NCBI GenBank assembly: GCA_051453625.1
Contig: JBOZIK010000001.1
Location: 44,096,012-44,160,011, forward strand
Direction: 5' to 3'
DNA: 64,000 nucleotides
Source of the DNA: Welwitschia mirabilis
Lineage: Eukaryota > Gnetophyta > Gnetopsida > Welwitschiales
The translations under genes and the position numbers were made by a program. The notes under the pieces were generated by a model, which searched no databases, was not told the DNA's origin, and saw nothing but the letters and a program-made list of their open reading frames with translations. This document shows, piece by piece, positions 23,600 through 36,308 of this stretch. The first letter of the stretch is position 1. Each line of letters begins with the position of its first letter.

Positions 23600-26330
23600 T
23601 AAAAACTCATAACCAAAATGCCTCTTTAGGAAATATTGGCAAATGCTAAAGGAGGGAAGTAATTTTTCTTGGATAATGTTAAATGAGGCATGTCTACATA
23701 GGTTATCTATTTAAAAGATGTTATTCCCCTCCATCCATAGGTTATCTAGTAGGGCAAAAATGGATTCCATTATTTTCAAGTTGAAATACGTAGGTGGCAA
23801 AAAATCCTCATGGATAAAGAAAATGTTGATTTTGTGATAGGCTTGGAAATTAGAAAGTGACCTAGAGCAAAAAGATGAAATATTTTCCCAATTAATGCAA
23901 GAATGATAAGCTTGGCGATAAATTTTTAAGCACTAAAGTGGAGAGGTAATGTTTAATGAAGCATTGTGAATTGGAAAGAAAGAGTCATTGAAAAAGTAAG
24001 CATTATAGAATTGACTGGAGTGATGAGGAAGGGATAGCCTATGAAAGGAGCCTGATTGGAAATGAGACTTAATGAGATGGACCAAAGAATTAGCAATAAT
24101 GATGAACAANNNNNNNNNNNNNNNNNNNNNNNNNNNNNNNNNNNNNNNNNNNNNNNNNNNNNNNNNNNNNNNNNNNNNNNNNNNNNNNNNNNNNNNNNNN
24201 NNNNNNNNNTTGGAAATGAGACTTAATGAGATGGCCCAAAGAATTAGCAATAATGATGAACAAGTAATAAGCTAAGAGACAACCTTAATGAATTGATCTC
24301 TTGAGTTGAAAAGAAGTAGAGATACACTTGTTAACATAGACTCTAGTAAGGTCATCAAAGAAAAAATCTTAGCGTGTCTTAAAAATCCATGTCCAAAGTG
24401 AATTTTTTGGAGCATTTTCAAGATGAAATTTTAGGAGATTTTGTCATAGGCTTTAGAGTAATCAATCTTTAAGAAATAAAGTCTTAGCCAGATTTATATC
24501 CCCACTCCCAAACTTTAACAAGATGAATTATATTGCTTAAAATATAATGACCTTAATGAAGGCAATTTATTCTAGGTGAATAATCTTAGAAAGAACATAC
24601 TTATTTAGCTATTGGCTAAGTCTTTGGAAATAATCTTATGAAAAGTATTTAGTAGAGTAATCAGATGTCAATATTTAGTTTGATCCCCACCCTTATCTTT
24701 TGGGATGATTTTTATTAGACAAGTATCAATAAATCTACCAAGAGAAACCGGGGTTAGAAATTCTTTATAGACTTCATAAAAAGAATCCTTAATCGCATGC
24801 CATAAATTCATATAAAAGTTAATTATAAGACCATTAAGACCAAAAACCTTATCATCCTTCATTTTCTTTATAGTAGTAGTAACTTTCTCAAAGGAGAGAG
24901 GTTGATCAAGAAGGAAGATCATATTATTTGGCACAAGACTAGGGATAAAATCTTTAAGTTCTTCTCAAGCACAATTTTCATTATTAAAATTACGCTCATA
25001 ACCAATAAGTTTCATAAATCCCTAAAAAAGAATATTTGTAATTTTTAAAGGGGTTGTGATTTTTTATCCAATAGATTGAATGACAAGAATAGTCCCAGAA
25101 AGAGATGGATCAAACTTCAGAATCTTAAAGAATGATTTAAAAGGCTTATCACCATCCTAAAGTCAACATAATCGAGAATGAAAATAACAAGCATGAGCCC
25201 ATTGAACTTCCATGTATTGAATTCTAGTTAACACATTTAGATTAACCTCTTGAAGAATAATGTTAAAAGGATCCCTTCCTAGAGTTGAAATGATGGATTT
25301 TTATTCTTTAGACTAAGTCAAAACCTCTTGTTTAAAATAACCAATTGCGAATCCACTAAATTATCTTATTAAAATTAAAGTTCGATAACAAATCTATGTC
25401 CACCAAGAGCACCAACTCATACCCTTAGTGGAAAAGCTACCGATGGGCTAGAGGTGATAAATCATAAACTTAGTGGAGTAATAATGAAGGAAAGTAGTAT
25501 TAAGAACACAACTAAAGATTTTAGAAGGGGTAACATCACACTTTTTAAGTTTACGAATAATGGAAAAATGATTTGAAAATTTATAGAGAAAATGGTATGC
25601 ATAAGATAACCATCAAGATCGCTAAAATGAATATGATTATTTTGAAAAAGATAAAGCTTATCCCAATGTTGAAGCACTAAATTATTTCCCATATGCCTAT
25701 TCAACCAAGTTGAAATAAAAGCAAAAGTCCTTCCAACAAGATCCATAGGGTCATATAAACCAAAGTGGGCAATGAGATCATTTCAAGCTTATTATTCTAA
25801 AGCATGAAAAAAGAAGGTACATCTCCCTACTTTATCTCTAGAGGAGGTAGCCATGTAAAAGTTATCCACAAGGCATCAAGTAGCATTTGGTAAATCATCC
25901 ATATTCTTCCAAAGGAGCTCTCTTTATTTTGAATTATTGGGAACACAAATAGAGATAATGGAAAAAATAAAATTTTGCCAATAAATATAAATCCATGTTG
26001 CTATACTACCATTAATAATACTGTAATCTAAAATTATCAGAGTCCATGATGAATGAAGAAGCACAAAACCACCAGGGCCTTGGAAATAAGATGTGGACAG
26101 GAGCATATATCTAGGAGCAATGCAATTATAAGCAAAAAGGAGAGCATTACCGCAAATATTAAATTATTGTAAACAAATAATATCAAAAGAAAAGGACAAG
26201 CTACTAACAACATTTTTAACTTGAAATTTGCGTTGAGGTTTAGATAAGCCCCTAACATTCTAAGAGAGTAGATTTGTGAAGTGGAAAGAGAAAGATTAGG
26301 AGCATGCCCTCCATGGAATTGCATTTTGTC
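23600..26330 (-). pseudogene. LINE (L1-type) remnant on the minus strand
   Basis: Read on the minus strand from about 26330. The endonuclease start, with an N-[IV]-RGLS-like block, is near 26250. Fragments of the endonuclease follow to about 25460. An RT N-terminal block lies at 24934-24668, containing FEKVTTTIKKMKDDKVFGLN and ending in an acidic/basic IIPKDKGGDQ stretch. The next RT block (SLKIDYSKAYDKIS) is near 24455 and carries the first catalytic Asp. The sequence then reaches the gap, with tail-like sequence to about 23600. Many stops. It faces the plus-strand LINE tail to tail. Confidence 0.75.
24110..24209. other. Assembly gap (100 N) flanked by duplicated sequence
   Basis: 24056-24109 and 24210-24263 are 54-base near-identical segments (one difference). 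Two contig ends that overlap were probably left unjoined. Confidence 0.95.
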
Positions 26331-27145
26331 TCTACCATTATTTACAAATTAAAAAAAATATAGGGCTAGTACTTGAGGCATCTATAGATTCTTGGAAAGA
26401 AGAAAGAAACCTATTGTTCAAAGTAAGCATTGAAGGTCATTTACTAATAAGACTTCTGAAAGGGACTTTTAGATTTGCTAAAATGGAAATTACTATAAAA
26501 AATCAGTAATATGAAACAATATAATAAACTTTTAATAAAATTTTTAGGAAGATCAATGAAATTTAAAAAATGTTACTAAAGTTGTAACATAAATTAAAAA
26601 TTTTTATAATTAATGATTTATTACATAGTATATGTGAATAATATTATGTCATGTTAATATTTTTAAAAATATTTTATATTCTAACTTATCTGAAGAATAA
26701 ATATATAATTAAAGTATATTGATACTTTTAATAATTTATGTATTTAATTAAATAAATGATAATAAATTAGAATATAATATAGGATAATCTAAAAATTAAA
26801 AATAGTATTACAAGAGAGTAGTGCATAGCATAGTTAGTTTGATTTATATTTGTAAGCTACGTGGTTCAACATCTTGGGTTAAAGGACTATAGTATGTGGA
26901 TTAGAACCTGCTTCTATTTATATATTTAAGGTGCATGTTGTATAGGACTCATCTTATGTATAGATCATAGTTAAGAATTGAATGTGTAGCAACTAGCTCA
27001 TGAGTTGATAAGGACCACCCATGGGTTTCATCTAATAAAGCAAATCAGTAATCCTAATAATTTCCACACAATTCTTTAGGATGTTAATTCTTTTTTTGTG
27101 TGTGTGTACATATATGTATATATATACAAATGCTTATGCATTTCC

Positions 27146-27183
<38 letters not shown>

Positions 27184-28371
27184 ACAAATGCTTATGCTCA
27201 GATATACCTTTAAATACATGAATAAAAATCACATTTATATTGAAAGCTAGCTTCATTAAGATCTAGCTAGCTACAGATATTCTTAGCTTAATTAGATTAT
27301 GTCCTATTTTATGAAGTTGTAATTATTTTAATTGATATATATTAAAATGATTAGACTAATAATAGATTAACAATGCTTAACTATTACCTTTAGGAAAATC
27401 AAATATATCTTACATGAGCCAATTATGCAACTTATTTGGAAAATATAATCATTTCATAAACTCTAGTATGATAAAGAACTCTATTCTTGATTCTATTTTA
27501 AAACATATTAAAGTGTATAAAAACTTAAAGGATCCATAGGAGCTCCCTGACCACCTTCCCCTTTCTAACCAAAAAAAGGGGGAAAAAAGAAAATAAAAAA
27601 GAAAGAAGAAAAGAAAGAAAGAAGACAAACCTATGTAATATCTGTTACAGTAGAAATTATGGATATCTTTATATGTTCTAAACTTAGATTATATTCCTTG
27701 TAGGCATTATTTTTTCTTTATTTTTTGAAAATGTGAGTTCATGACAAATTGTTTTGAACTTGCTAAGATTACTAGTTTACTTAGTCAGATAGAAATCCAT
27801 TATGGCCCTAACTCATAAGTAAATCTCTAAGTCATGCTTGTGATTTACACCCAAGACATCATAATCCATGCATAGGTATATCTTGAATACATGGATACAT
27901 TTATTTGTCATTTGAATATTCATTTTTAGAAGTGGAAATTAAACCCTTAACAATTTATTTCATTAAAAGTTTAAAGTTCAACCATAGACATATTACTTGA
28001 TTCTTTATTTGGACATAGGAAAAAGTAAGATAGATCTATTTCAAACAAGTAAATTTTTGGGGACATTTTATATTTACATTATTATTTTAGTTTTTACTTT
28101 TATAGTTTATTAATTCTAAAATAACCTCATTTAGCCTAGAAAACTAGTGATCTAGTGATATGAAAATTGGCTTGTGGTTTGTATTAATGTGTTCAAAGAA
28201 AACCGAGGTGCAAGCTCTAATGTTTTATGTATGAAATAGAGATTAGACATAAACATTTGATGGCTAACTCCTATATTAACAAGAATGATCCATAGGTTTC
28301 CATTCGGTTAGGTAAAATAATGATCGTAACAAGCGCAATATTGTTTCCCATGCACTAATTTATTTAAAAAA
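26331..28371. other. AT-rich intergenic DNA with microsatellites
   Basis: No gene recognised. Contains the TG/TA microsatellite at 27095-27190 and a purine-rich GAAA-type patch at 27570-27630. Confidence 0.65.
27095..27199 (+). repeat. (TG)n and (TA)n microsatellites with a duplicated spacer
   Basis: TG and TA dinucleotide runs. TATACAAATGCTTATGC occurs at about 27123 and again at about 27181, bracketing the (TA)n run. Confidence 0.9.
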
Positions 28372-28509
28372 TTAGAATAAAGATGACATAAGTCCTTCAA
28401 AAAAATGTATGCAACAATAATTTGAGAAACTTATGAAAAGTTAGAATAAAAAATAACATAAGTCCTTCAAAAAAATCTATGCAACAATAATTTGAGAAAC
28501 TTGTGAAGA
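28372..28509 (+). repeat. 69-bp tandem duplication
   Basis: Units 28372-28440 and 28441-28509 both start TTAGAATAAA and share CATAAGTCCTTCAAAAAAAT and GCAACAATAATTTGAGAAAC. Few differences. Confidence 0.9.
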
Positions 28510-28569
28510 ATTTCAAAAACTATCTTCAGGGAAGGTAATAAATGCAAAAGGCTTATATGAAGAATGTTA

Positions 28570-30420
28570 AAGTGGGAGGTATCTCATTTTTTAGAAGTAG
28601 TATGGAAGAATCTTAATCATGCTTTAAAATTTGAATTGGAGAAAAAGCCATGAATTAATAAGAATAATGTATTGTTTAAGAAAAGAAAAAAACAAATTCT
28701 AATAATTATATATTCATTACAGTGAATAATGTTATTACAAAACTCATGGAAACTATCCTTAAAGCAAGGGTTAATAGATGAATAAAGAAGGGTAAACCCT
28801 AGGCAATGTCTAGAGAAGACTCATGGGAATGTAATTCTATAGTAGGTTATCTTATCATCTTCAAGCATCTCATTGACAAAGGTAAAGGGCCAAATGAAAA
28901 GATAGTTATTTGTTTTATAGACTTCTCTAAAGTGTATGAGTCAATCATTAAGAATAAATTTTAACAACAATTAGAAAATATAAGAAATTTCACAACCTTA
29001 CTCTTTGTAATTTAGACTCTATATAAGGAGGTATATATCGAATTCACATATATCATTTCTCAAGAAAGTATAATGTTTCATATTTCTATTAGTGTTAAGC
29101 TAGATTACTCATTTTCTCCTACACTTTTTGGAATTTTCATTAATGAATTAGAGGCTTAGATAAATAAAATCTCCTTTAATCATTCTGTATGAGTAGGAGA
29201 CTATCTTTTAAACCTCTTTCTCTGTACAAAGGATGTGGTAATGATTTCTAAAATAAAGCAATATTTATAGAATATAGTGCATATTTTGAATGAATTTTCT
29301 CATAGGTTTGGAATGTATATTAATGTTCAAAAAACCAAAGACATGGCTATGACATGTGTAATGCTCATTTCAATTTTTGAATAGGAAATGAATAGGTTGA
29401 AACTATTTCTTGCTATACATACTTGAGTTTGAAATGTTATGATAATTATACATGCGACAAGTGCATCACTTAGAGGTTATTATATTTATGAAATCCTTAT
29501 TATCCTTAAAAAGCAAATCGCAAATTAGATTTAAAAAAAAAAAGAAAGAGGTAACCTTATAATTGAAATATTTGCCAAACTCTAAGAATCATTACATATG
29601 AACTCTTTCAAGCTCATTCCATGTACATTCATTCCTCCCAAACAGAGGATAGCTTGTTTCATTAGATTTTGCCAGATAGGACACATAATTAGATTTGGAA
29701 ATAATTAATAATTCTATACTAAAAAATAAAACAATTAAAACTTGAAATGAAAAAAGGAAAAAGTAAATGAAACTTTAGTTTATAATTTGCTTTCCTTTGT
29801 TTTTTTCTCTTTTTTAGCCTTTCTTTGAAATTTTTAATTTATATACTACAAAGCTCTACAAGTCCTTTCCATCACTATTATTCTGAAGATGTTTTAAAAT
29901 GTTTTATTTATTATTTTTTTAAAGATTTGCTTTCAGGATTTTTTTAGACATTTAATGAGAATGATTTTATTTGAAGATGAGAAAGAAACAAAGATCTAAA
30001 CAAGGAGGAAATCTCAATCAATCAAGAGAGAAAATTACTTTTAAACAATAATATTACCTATTGTGTCTAATATGGAAAAGAATATTTTATATTATTTACT
30101 TGAAAATATATATTCTTACTATGGCATATCATCCATAACCCTAATTTTAATGGGAAATTTTACCTCTCAAATTCGATCCTTAAAGAATTTTTAATAATTT
30201 CATTTCACATATCACATTTGAAAGGTTATTGGGTTTTCTTATACAAAGAAAGCTTGTGGAACAAAGTTTTTTCATCTTGGACGATATCACCTTTGATAGT
30301 ATTATCATAATGAGGATGACTACACATTTCTTCTTTCCAATAAATCCTTGGGGTCTTGATGATTGTAATTTAATAGCAAAAAAGAAAGGAAAAGGAAAAA
30401 AATTCAATTTCAATTGATAT
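28570..30420 (+). pseudogene. LINE (L1-type) remnant with intact-looking 3' end
   Basis: RT blocks: IVICFIDFSKVYESIIKNKF near 28905-28960 (first Asp region changed to Glu), then SPTLFGIFINELEA near 29120-29158, then NLFLCTKDVVMISK near 29208-29250, where the YADD box reads CTKD. The 3' end shares CCAATAAATCCTT.GGGTCTT with the LINE ending at 14265. It stops at an A/G-rich tail near 30417. Frames are heavily broken. Confidence 0.8.
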
Positions 30421-30849
30421 TTTTAGTTACACCATGATCTCATATAAATATCATCTACATTGTTTTAGAGGAATATTAGACCCAAAACAAAATAACTTTT
30501 TATATTGAAATGAAACAAAATATATCAAACAGAGTTTATTAAGTTGTCATAGGAGAGAACTTGTCCTAACAATCCACTAAATAAAAGTAAAAAATATGAA
30601 GCTTGAAAGATAAGAAAGTTAATAAAAATTAAATTTGGTATACATAGGTAGCAAACTTTTGGATGAGAAATTTTGCTGATGTGTAATAATCCAAGCTACA
30701 TAGTAAGTTAAAATATCGATTTGACACACTTTAAAACTCCATGTGAGAACCATCTTGGTGATAGTGTTATAATAAAGAGCGAAGCCAATTACTAAAACAA
30801 TTCCATTTGAGATTAATGTCATTTCAAAGGAAAGCAAAATGCATATTGA

Positions 30850-33800
30850 GAGTGCGTCTATTTCAATTTTAAAAAATGATAACGTTTGACGCCTGCTCTT
30901 TCAAAAATTTTATAAGAGCAGTGACAAAGTGGGAACGGGAGGGGCACCGTCAAAAGCACTTGAGACATAGAGTGCCTGCCTTGGGAAGGGGCACCATAAA
31001 CAGAAGGTTCCGCAGAGGGGAGGAGTGGCAACGCAAACGAATCAGCTAAAATCAATAATAAAAATTTAACGTTTTGTAGTTGAAGATTTTCTGTAACTGA
31101 AAGGCCGAACAAAATCGAGCTTAGGAACAACCCACTAAGGAAACGCGAATTCGGATCCATGCAACGATACGTTCAAGAAATTGGATTATATTATTAATAT
31201 GTGGATGCAACTGCTTTCTTGGTTCTCACTTCTCACCATACAGGGGCAGTGCTGCCCTGCGACTGCCTTTTACAAGCCTACTGACATGTAAGGGAAAGCG
31301 AGGCGCATAGATTGATAAAAAGTTGTAAACTGTACACTTGCTTTTGTCGACTAGCGAGGGACATGTCAACTACGCTACGAGACAAACAGACAAGAATGCT
31401 CGTTCACTGTCTTCTCGTTAAAGCCTACACCACTACCACAGGAAATTTCGCGTTCAAAAACAGTGGCAACTTGCTGTAAGGATAGTCGGCCTGCAGCCTG
31501 CCGGTACACCACCTCTTTCCTTGCTCCCTACCTCGGCCATTAACATAACACATCTTACTTTATTATTTCTAGTGGCTCTAGGTAGCAGTTAATCTCAAGT
31601 TGATGGGAAACCCTGCCGAAAACAGCAGAGCCAGAGAACAAGACCTCAGACAGCCCACCGCGACTACCCAAAATGGAACTCGGATCGAATGGAAGCCTAA
31701 GTCTGCCTCTGCCCACGTTTTCTGCCAAGTCATTCTAACACCCGCAAACAAGGTTTCACGGTATCAGTATCCCCTTCATCGGTAGCCATACATCTATTGT
31801 ACATGCATCATACACATGACACGGAATGGTAAACATGAAGGGACGGCTGTGTAACTGTTTATGGGCCCTCCCTACTTTACCTTTATATAGGTAGTGAGCA
31901 TATATTTATGATATGCATACATGCATGCACGAATGATTTTTTTGGACAAAAGAGCTAGGGCTGATGTTGACGAACGAGACAGCCGGGCTTTGCATCACAG
32001 CTAACTTAACATTTATTAATTATCCATCCACCTGTTTTTCACGCCATGTGTGTTGTATGGTTGAAAACAAGTGAAAACTAGCAAATATTTCAGGCTCAAA
32101 TTTGTAGGAAATCATTTCCCCCTTTCGAGAGTGGGGACATGGAAATTGGATGGTAAAGGGTAGGATATTATTCACGAATGTATCATGTCTCCATCCATCC
32201 ATCACCGTCATGTTAACGATCAACACTCTTTACTATACTGTTCGTATACCTCCATGACTGTATCTATGATTTCTGCTTCGTTTTCATTACCCTGAGTACA
32301 TGTTTCCTTGTAAACATGTTTGTTTATTTTTAAAGAATATTAATATTTCATGTGAATTGCAAAACACGTTTCTCGGTGGCTACAATCACCATAAAAAGGC
32401 ATCCGGTTCACTCTAGCCCAGAGCAGAAGTGGTAGTCACTGACGAGTGAGTCAATCTGCAATCGAGAGGAATCAGAAAAAGAGAGGGAGTAAACTAAAAT
32501 GGTGAAGCCTCGAACATAAAGGCTGAGTTTACTTAAGAGTACAAACCATAAAATAAAATCAAAAGCAGATTTGCATGAGATCGTGTTGGAAGGCATTGGC
32601 ATCTTAGTTCTTTAGGATTGTACTGTTGAAACAGAAGGCCGTAGCACTAGCAATAGCAGAGTGCCAGTCTGCGTCTGGATCCGACTCTTGTGGACCTGCT
32701 CTGCTGGTCTTCTCATTTCCTTATCTGTGAGGGTGCGAATGGGACTCGGAGAAACTGTTCCCAGCAGGGCCTTCCAAACATCAAACCGGCGTCGGGCGAA
32801 GATTGGTGATGCACGCCGTTCCTATTAAGGTAGAAAGCGTTTCATTTTCATTCCATGGCTGGTCTCGCTAGCGCTATGTTGTTTCCTCTCTTTTAAAATT
32901 GCTTATAGTTTCCGTGGAGGCTCGAACAGTACTTCCTCGAAACCTCTTCGTTCCTCTGCACCGTGGAAACGATGAAGATGGTGTCTAATGTAGGCGATGC
33001 GAGGGGCAAAGGATAGATGGTTGATCACTTTATTCGTTCCTTTCCAGATGCTCACACTATTAGTTTTAGGCTTGAAGGCGGATGTTGTGCTTTCCTTGCT
33101 CCGCGAAGCCATATGTCGTTTCCGTTATGTGTGTGTTCATGAACCTCTTTAAATCATCTACCGGTCACTCTATTTCCTTCGGTTTGTGTTGGACAGCCTA
33201 AAGTCCTCGGCTCTCTCTACATCTCCGATGACCTATGCGTCTTATTGATTTCCATCTCCTTCCACAGCTTAGACGCTGAATACTTGAAACCCTCCTCACA
33301 AGAATCTATCAATCCTCTTTGTTTTTTATAATCAAGTCGTTTCTCTTCTTTTAAATCTCTACCTCTAGTCTACGTGATACTCGAGTTAATGAAAGGAATC
33401 TGCATCATAAGCTGGACAAATTTTGTGTATCATATGCTTAACGCGTCCTTGAAATGCCTGTGCCTTTGGACATTTTAACAAGCGTAACCGGATGACCTAG
33501 AGACTAAAGCGGAAGCAGGGTAATTCAGGGAAAGGACCGACCCGTACGTCGTATGAAAGTACATTCCTCTTTTAAAGTTACCGCTTCAACGAGATGGTTA
33601 AAGGTCTTCTCGATTGTAGTAGTTTCAGTTTCTTGCGGCTTCAGCTGTGTTCAGCTTTTAATTTTCAGAAAAAGTTTTTGTCAGAGGCTCTTCTAGGGAC
33701 TCATCAAAATGCCCATCATAGACCTGCTTTGTTTTAACTTTTGTTTTCTTTTGCAGCGATTCCGTCTCGTAAAATTCTCAGGAAAGCCGGTGTTATTGGA

Positions 33801-33878
33801 TATTGCTGGCGTTGCATATGATTCTATTCCTTCAGGATCCGCAGTCACAAGATTTTTCCCTCACAAAGAGGAACCGTA
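30850..33878 (+). promoter_or_regulatory. Upstream region and 5' leader of the bHLH gene
   Basis: A 3-kb block with balanced composition, in contrast to the LINE debris before it. A TATATAG box at 31884-31890 lies about 20 bases after a TGGGCCC site (31862-31868), and a weaker CATAAAAAGG is at about 32392. Two candidate 3' splice sites lie close to the start codon, TTTTCTTTTGCAG ending at 33756 and TTCCTTCAG ending at 33835, so an intron in the 5' UTR is likely. The first 480 bases repeat at 15655-16160. Where transcription really starts cannot be told from sequence. Confidence 0.55.
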
Positions 33879-35460
33879 ATGAATAGCAGTAATTTATTAT
33901 CTTTCTCTGCCGAAACGGAGAGCCTAGGCCTGGATAGAACGACGGGCGCTAATTTCCTGCAGATGCTGGAAGGAATCTCGAGAGACAAAGAAGGTGGTGT
34001 CATTCGGTGTGAGATAGAGTCAAAGTTAGCAGTATTAGAAGAGCTAGATCAACAACACAAGCCCTGGCAGCACGGCTTTCAGCAACTGCTAAACTTCCCC
34101 CTCTCCATGGACGAGGATTCTCTGCTTCTTCATATGGCAAATCAGCACTCTACAACACACTACCTTCCCACAATAAATCCCGGAGATTTGGAGCACAACT
34201 CCTCAGTCACAGTCCAGCATCTCCAGCAGCAGCCTGTTGAGCTAGAAAGCTGCATAACACACGTCTCCGAATCGTGCTCTCATCGGAAGAACGACAACGA
34301 AAACGAGACCGAGATTGGCAAGGAGTATCTCTCAAGCTCAGAAGCTCCAGAAGAGGGCATTACTTCTACTATTTACGATCCTCATAATTCCAGCTTTGCC
34401 TTGACGTCTTCGCCTGAGGCACCCGGGGTAACCACCATAGGCATGGGCAGTGGCAGCGGTGGCATTATGAAGGGGGGCGGCAGTAATACCGGTGAGAATA
34501 GAGAACGCAGAAAGAGAAAGCGCTCAAAGGCCTGCAAGAACAGCGAAGAGGTCGAAAGCCAACGAATGACACACATTGCTGTCGAGCGAAATCGGCGGAA
34601 GCAAATGAACGAGCATCTTGCAGTTCTTCGCTCGCTCATGCCCGGTTCCTACATCCAGCGGGTCTCTGCTAGATTTTGAATTATCGTTTTAGAATCGGAT
34701 TTAAGTATTTCATCATTATTAAAATTAAAGGCACGCATTTTGATGGATTTGCTTTCGATATTGTTTTATACACAGGGAGATCAGGCATCCATAATAGGAG
34801 GAGCCATAGACTACGTGAAGGAGCTAGAACAGCTACTACAGTCTCTTCAGGCACAAAAGCGGAAGAAGGAATGCGAAGAGCAAGGGATCAGTCCCAGTTC
34901 CACACCCACCCCGTTCAGTGGCTTCTTCCTATCACCTCAGTACACTGCCTTCACCCATCAGCAACAGCAGCAACATCGCCACCACCATCGATCTTCCACT
35001 TGCTCTTCCTCCTCCTCGTACAACACTAATACTGAGGAGTCCAATGAAGTAAGCGCCGAAAACAAGTCAGCAGTGGCTGACATAGAAGTAACGATGATCG
35101 AGACTCACGCGACTATCAAAATTCTTTCGGAGAAACGACCCGCACAGCTTCTCAGGACCATCGTCGCACTACAGGCCCTCCATCTTACTATACTGCATCT
35201 CAATATCACAACCATCGACGATACTGTCCTCTACTCTCTCAACGTCAAGGTAAATTAATCATCGGCGATGAATTCCATATACGACGCATCGTCATTGTTG
35301 GCAACATACATTTTGCTCGTTTTCAAATTAACAAAAACTCTGAATTTTAATTGGGTGTCAGATTGAAGAGGAGTGCCAGATGACGTCGGCTGACGAAATT
35401 GCCGCGGCAGTGCACCACATATTTGACATGATTCTCTCCTCCACAGCTAAAAGTCGGTGA
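33879..35460 (+). CDS. bHLH transcription factor, subgroup Ia (FAMA / bHLH57-67-70 group), three exons
   Basis: Exons 33879-34661, 34776-35249 and 35362-35460 join in phase to 451 residues. Introns are 114 and 112 bp with GT-AG ends. The ATG is the first in frame after a stop at 33819-33821. The protein should bind E-box DNA as a dimer in the nucleus. A basic [10 protein letters not shown] stretch (208-217) looks like a nuclear signal. The bHLH domain spans about 228-285, with H232, E236 and R240 as DNA-contacting residues. Gln/His and Ser runs lie at 322-342. The C-terminal ACT-like domain is about 362-444 and includes [10 protein letters not shown]; the last exon starts [24 protein letters not shown] has LQCLE, an RB-binding LxCxE motif; here the site reads LQSLQ, so that contact is probably absent. 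Subgroup Ia controls stomatal-lineage and related differentiation; the precise orthologue is not settled. It is the only intact gene in the window. Confidence 0.93.
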
Positions 35461-36300
35461 CTGCAACTTAAGTTTCAACAATAGCGACACTCCCTTTTGC
35501 TTCGGTTTCAAGGGCTGAACAACTAACTTCTGATCCATGGAACACGAATGCGTTGTGCAAACGCTTACTCCTGGCGTTTCCAGAAAAGCTTCCCTTCACT
35601 TGTGTTGAGGCAGTCGAGCAAGGCAGTACAGTCATATTCCAAGTGAGTGCATCATTCTTCTGTGTTCGGCTACGTCCATGGCCCCGCAATGTTACTTTGT
35701 CTTTTGTATGTCTTCCCCATCTGCATGTGTATATGTATGTAGCGATTATTTCGTTTGTCTGAGTTCAAGAATTCCCGCTTTTTCGTTTAGTGGTGTACGG
35801 ACATTACTTCTATCTTGTACGGATACGTTAAGCAGACACTATGGTTACTAAGACGATTGAAAGACATGGAGTAAATAATGAGTGGTTTATGTAATAGGTA
35901 AATAATGAGGGGTTTATATAAATAGGTGCGTTCGCCCGCTGGAATAGAGAGAGTGCTTAAAGCTGGAGCTGAGAAAGATAAGGAGTCAGCACGGGCGTTT
36001 TGTGGTCAGAAAATGTCTTGTGAATCCTCCGCGCCTTGTTGTGTTTCGACATATTGTGTGTTGGGATGACAGAACTGCAACCGCTTCGATGTCTGAACCC
36101 GGCCATCCATTTATCTGGGGTTGAGGCATACATTTTTTTGTAATTCATCTCCCTTTGTTTTTCCCACCATGGGATTCAGCATTTTTAACAATTATTTTAT
36201 TTTTGATGCCAATTTCCAACATGAAAGCGTTTAAAATTTGAATTATTTGTTTATGAAACTTCGATAGATGCGTTATTGAGAATGGTATAAAAGTGACATA
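35461..36300 (+). other. 3' flank of the bHLH gene
   Basis: No further exon is needed: exon 3 ends in an in-frame TGA. The flank has balanced composition, holds a 27-bp tandem repeat at 35872-35926 and no clear AATAAA. AGTAAATAATG near 35870 is the nearest weak poly(A)-like signal. Open frames on both strands here look incidental. Confidence 0.5.
35872..35926 (+). repeat. 27-bp tandem repeat in the bHLH 3' flank
   Basis: Units 35872-35898 and 35899-35926 both read TAAATAATGAG.GGTTTAT followed by A/T-rich and AGG. Two differences plus one length change. Confidence 0.9.
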
Positions 36301-36308
36301 GGTTTTGA

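Noticed and set aside
24056-24263. Direct repeat that could be a target-site duplication or a short CRISPR-like pair
   Set aside because: It brackets an N gap and behaves like an overlap of contig ends. Four gaps show the same pattern.
34382-34639. Minus-strand 85-codon frame in the bHLH gene
   Set aside because: Shadow of exon 1; Arg/Phe/Pro-rich mirror of the basic and Gly-rich coding strand.
34676-35029. 117-codon plus-strand frame over intron 1 and exon 2
   Set aside because: It runs in a different frame from the bHLH exons and includes intron sequence. The exon 2 frame with conserved helix 2 is the real one.
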